From positions 1 through 7,066 of the forward strand of contig JAGMES010000204.1 in assembly GCA_023128035.1 (NCBI GenBank): a stretch of 7,066 bases of DNA. Direction: 5' to 3'. The position numbers and the translations under genes were made by a program. The notes beneath the pieces are model-generated. The model was not told the DNA's origin. It saw nothing but the letters and a program-made list of their open reading frames with translations, and did no database searches. Position 1 is the stretch's first letter. Every line of letters starts with the position of its first letter. Source of the DNA: Halanaerobiales bacterium. GTDB lineage: Bacteria > Bacillota_F > Halanaerobiia > DY22613. Shown piece by piece: positions 5,994 to 7,066 of this stretch.

Positions 5994-6746
5994 ATGATAG
6001 AATTAAAAGAAGTAGTAAAGAAATTTAATGTGATAGATGGAGAAAAGATTATATTTGATAAATTAAATTTAGTGATTGAAAAGGGAGAATTTGTCGTAAT
6101 AGTAGGAAGTAATGGAGCTGGAAAATCTACTTTATTAAAGATTTTAACTGGTGACATAGAAATAGATAAAGGTGAAATATTAATTAATAATGATAACATT
6201 GAAAGACTCAGTTCCTTTAAAAGAAAAAGATTTATATCAAATGTGTACCAAGATCCTGCGATGGGAACATCATCTAATATGACTGTATTTGAAAATTTAT
6301 CTATGGCAGATAATAAAGGAAATAAATATGGACTTTCATTAGGATTAAATAAGAAGAGAAAAGGTTATTACATCAAAGTATTAAAAGAGTTAGAATTAGG
6401 CCTGGAAGAACAGTTAAATACGGAAGTAGGGTTTTTGTCAGGGGGGCAAAGACAGGCAATTTCTTTGATTATGGCTACATTAAAAACTCCAGAATTATTG
6501 TTATTAGATGAACATACATCAGCATTAGATCCTAAAACTTCTCAAATAATTATGGAGAAGACTAAGAATATAGTTGAAAAGAATAAATTAACTGCTGTTA
6601 TGATAACACATAATTTAAAAACTGCCTTAGATTATGGAAATAGACTTGTTATGTTGGATAAAGGAAAAGTTGTATTGGATGTAAAAGGAAAAGACAAAGA
6701 AAAACTAAATATAGAATTGTTATTAAAAAGATGGGGAGAAATTTGA
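5994..6746 (+). CDS. trpZ: Tryptophan ABC transporter, ATP-binding protein
   Basis: The 250-aa cytoplasmic ATPase powers the importer. Walker A GSNGAGKST (38-46), Q-loop VYQDP with Gln86, signature LSGGQRQ (148-154), Walker B LLLLDE (168-173), D-loop SALD (176-179) and switch His206 are all present, so it should be active. LLLLDEHTSALDPKT is characteristic of the ATPases that accompany this substrate-binding family. A GAGGTG ribosome binding site (5981-5986) lies 7 nt before the ATG, and the gene follows trpY after 20 nt. It is the last recognisable gene of the operon. Length is normal for the family. Substrate assignment rests on the T-box and on trpX/trpY, not on this protein. Confidence 0.93.
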   Translation: MIELKEVVKKFNVIDGEKIIFDKLNLVIEKGEFVVIVGSNGAGKSTLLKILTGDIEIDKGEILINNDNIERLSSFKRKRFISNVYQDPAMGTSSNMTVFENLSMADNKGNKYGLSLGLNKKRKGYYIKVLKELELGLEEQLNTEVGFLSGGQRQAISLIMATLKTPELLLLDEHTSALDPKTSQIIMEKTKNIVEKNKLTAVMITHNLKTALDYGNRLVMLDKGKVVLDVKGKDKEKLNIELLLKRWGEI

Positions 6747-6795
6747 TGCCATCTCGATGATATGATAAGGGCGATTGTACGCTGGTGAATATTTG

Positions 6796-6844
6796 AAAGG
6801 CTTGTAAGATAGTATTCTTGAAATTATAGAACAATTCTGCCTTT
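6796..6844 (+). terminator. Weak hairpin after trpZ, possible terminator
   Basis: AAAGGC (6796-6801) can pair with GCCTTT (6839-6844), and TTCT/AGAA inside could extend the structure with loops. A short T-rich stretch follows (6842-6850). The long loop and imperfect stem make it a poor terminator, but it is the only candidate downstream of trpZ. I see nothing coding between 6747 and 6930. Confidence 0.25.
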
Positions 6845-6864
6845 TATTCTTGGTAAATTTACGA

Positions 6865-6870
6865 TATAAT
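6865..6870 (+). promoter_or_regulatory. Possible -10 box for the right-edge gene
   Basis: TATAAT lies 62 nt upstream of the ATG at 6933. No clear -35 box is present at 16-18 nt spacing, so this is only a candidate. Otherwise the gene would depend on read-through from trpZ. Confidence 0.3.
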
Positions 6871-6932
6871 AAAATTAAGTTGCACAGGTAATGGAAAAGC
6901 TTGTTTTAAATTAGTGGGAGTGTGATGAAAAA

Positions 6933-7061
6933 ATGAATAAGCATAGATTGAAAGAAAAATTAGATGATCTTAAAAATGCATTAGATCGATTAGAAGAAGG
7001 CTTGAAGGAAGAGAAAACTAATTCTTTGGTTATTGATGGAGTAATCGTGTGCCTGGAATAA
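6933..7061 (+). pseudogene. Truncated HI0074-type nucleotidyltransferase substrate-binding gene
   Basis: The frame from ATG 6933 gives 42 residues beginning MNKHRLKEKLDDLKNALDRL and continuing through KEEKTNSLVIDGVI. This matches my memory of the N-terminal helix of the HI0074 family (PF08780, NTase_sub_bind), all-helical partners of minimal nucleotidyltransferases of HEPN/MNT type. In the family, VIDGVI is followed by an aromatic-rich helix such as QRFEFTFEL and about 90 more residues. Here the reading becomes VCLE and stops at 7059-7061. Either a frameshift or an inserted element begins near 7047. A GGGAG site lies well upstream (6916-6920), better placed for an ATG at 6925 that gives only MKK and a stop overlapping this start. 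No nucleotidyltransferase gene precedes it in the window. The rest lies beyond the right edge. Confidence 0.6.
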
Positions 7062-7066
7062 AGTAC

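Noticed and set aside
5990..6199. Minus-strand ORF of 69 residues opposite trpZ
   Set aside because: Antisense shadow of conserved trpZ sequence, including Walker A.
6649..6834. Minus-strand ORF of 61 residues over the trpZ end
   Set aside because: No start signals, overlaps the coding trpZ terminus, hydrophobic content explained by the antisense of lysine-rich codons.
1..7066. CRISPR array, tRNA or rRNA genes
   Set aside because: No regularly spaced direct repeats and no cloverleaf or rRNA-like sequence were seen on either strand.

Overview
The window comes from a low-GC, AT-rich Gram-positive bacterium, most likely of the Clostridia type. The reasons are strong AGGAGG-type ribosome binding sites, consensus TTGACA/TATAAT promoters with 17-nt spacers, a T-box riboswitch, a YfmL-like DEAD-box helicase and a TrpXYZ-type importer. 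I cannot name the genus.

Left edge (1-123): the first codons of a minus-strand gene, probably an insertion-sequence transposase, leave the window at base 1. Its promoter lies inside a near-perfect 36-bp palindrome. Behind the promoter are two overlapping, mutually exclusive hairpins. Nothing recognisable lies between 124 and 223.

Defence remnant (224-1972): a promoter drives an intact AAA15/COG1106 ATPase with ABC-like motifs. In AbiL-type abortive-infection systems such an ATPase is paired with an RloB protein. Here the RloB gene sits directly downstream and overlaps the ATPase end, but it is wrecked by a frameshift and deletions. A bidirectional terminator closes this unit and the opposing helicase gene.

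Helicase (1969-3256): a complete 392-aa DEAD-box protein on the minus strand with a consensus promoter. Its motif II reads DEGD.

Intergenic kilobase (3148-4165): the helicase promoter, a short decayed coding remnant of unknown origin, then a consensus promoter and a complete T-box riboswitch. The specifier codon is UGG and the antiterminator bulge is UGGC, both matching tRNA-Trp. After the riboswitch terminator comes a six-codon ORF with a strong ribosome binding site.

Tryptophan importer (4166-6746): lipoprotein, permease and ATPase (trpX, trpY, trpZ) in one operon. The inferred circuit is that uncharged tRNA-Trp binds the T-box, prevents termination and raises tryptophan uptake.

Right edge (6747-7066): a weak hairpin, a possible -10 box and the 5' part of an HI0074-type nucleotidyltransferase substrate-binding gene. 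It departs from the family after about 36 codons and stops.

No CRISPR array, tRNA or rRNA was seen. The best-supported system is the tryptophan-sensing importer. The most unusual region is the half-dead ATPase/RloB defence locus beside a mobile-element edge. I found no clearly new system.
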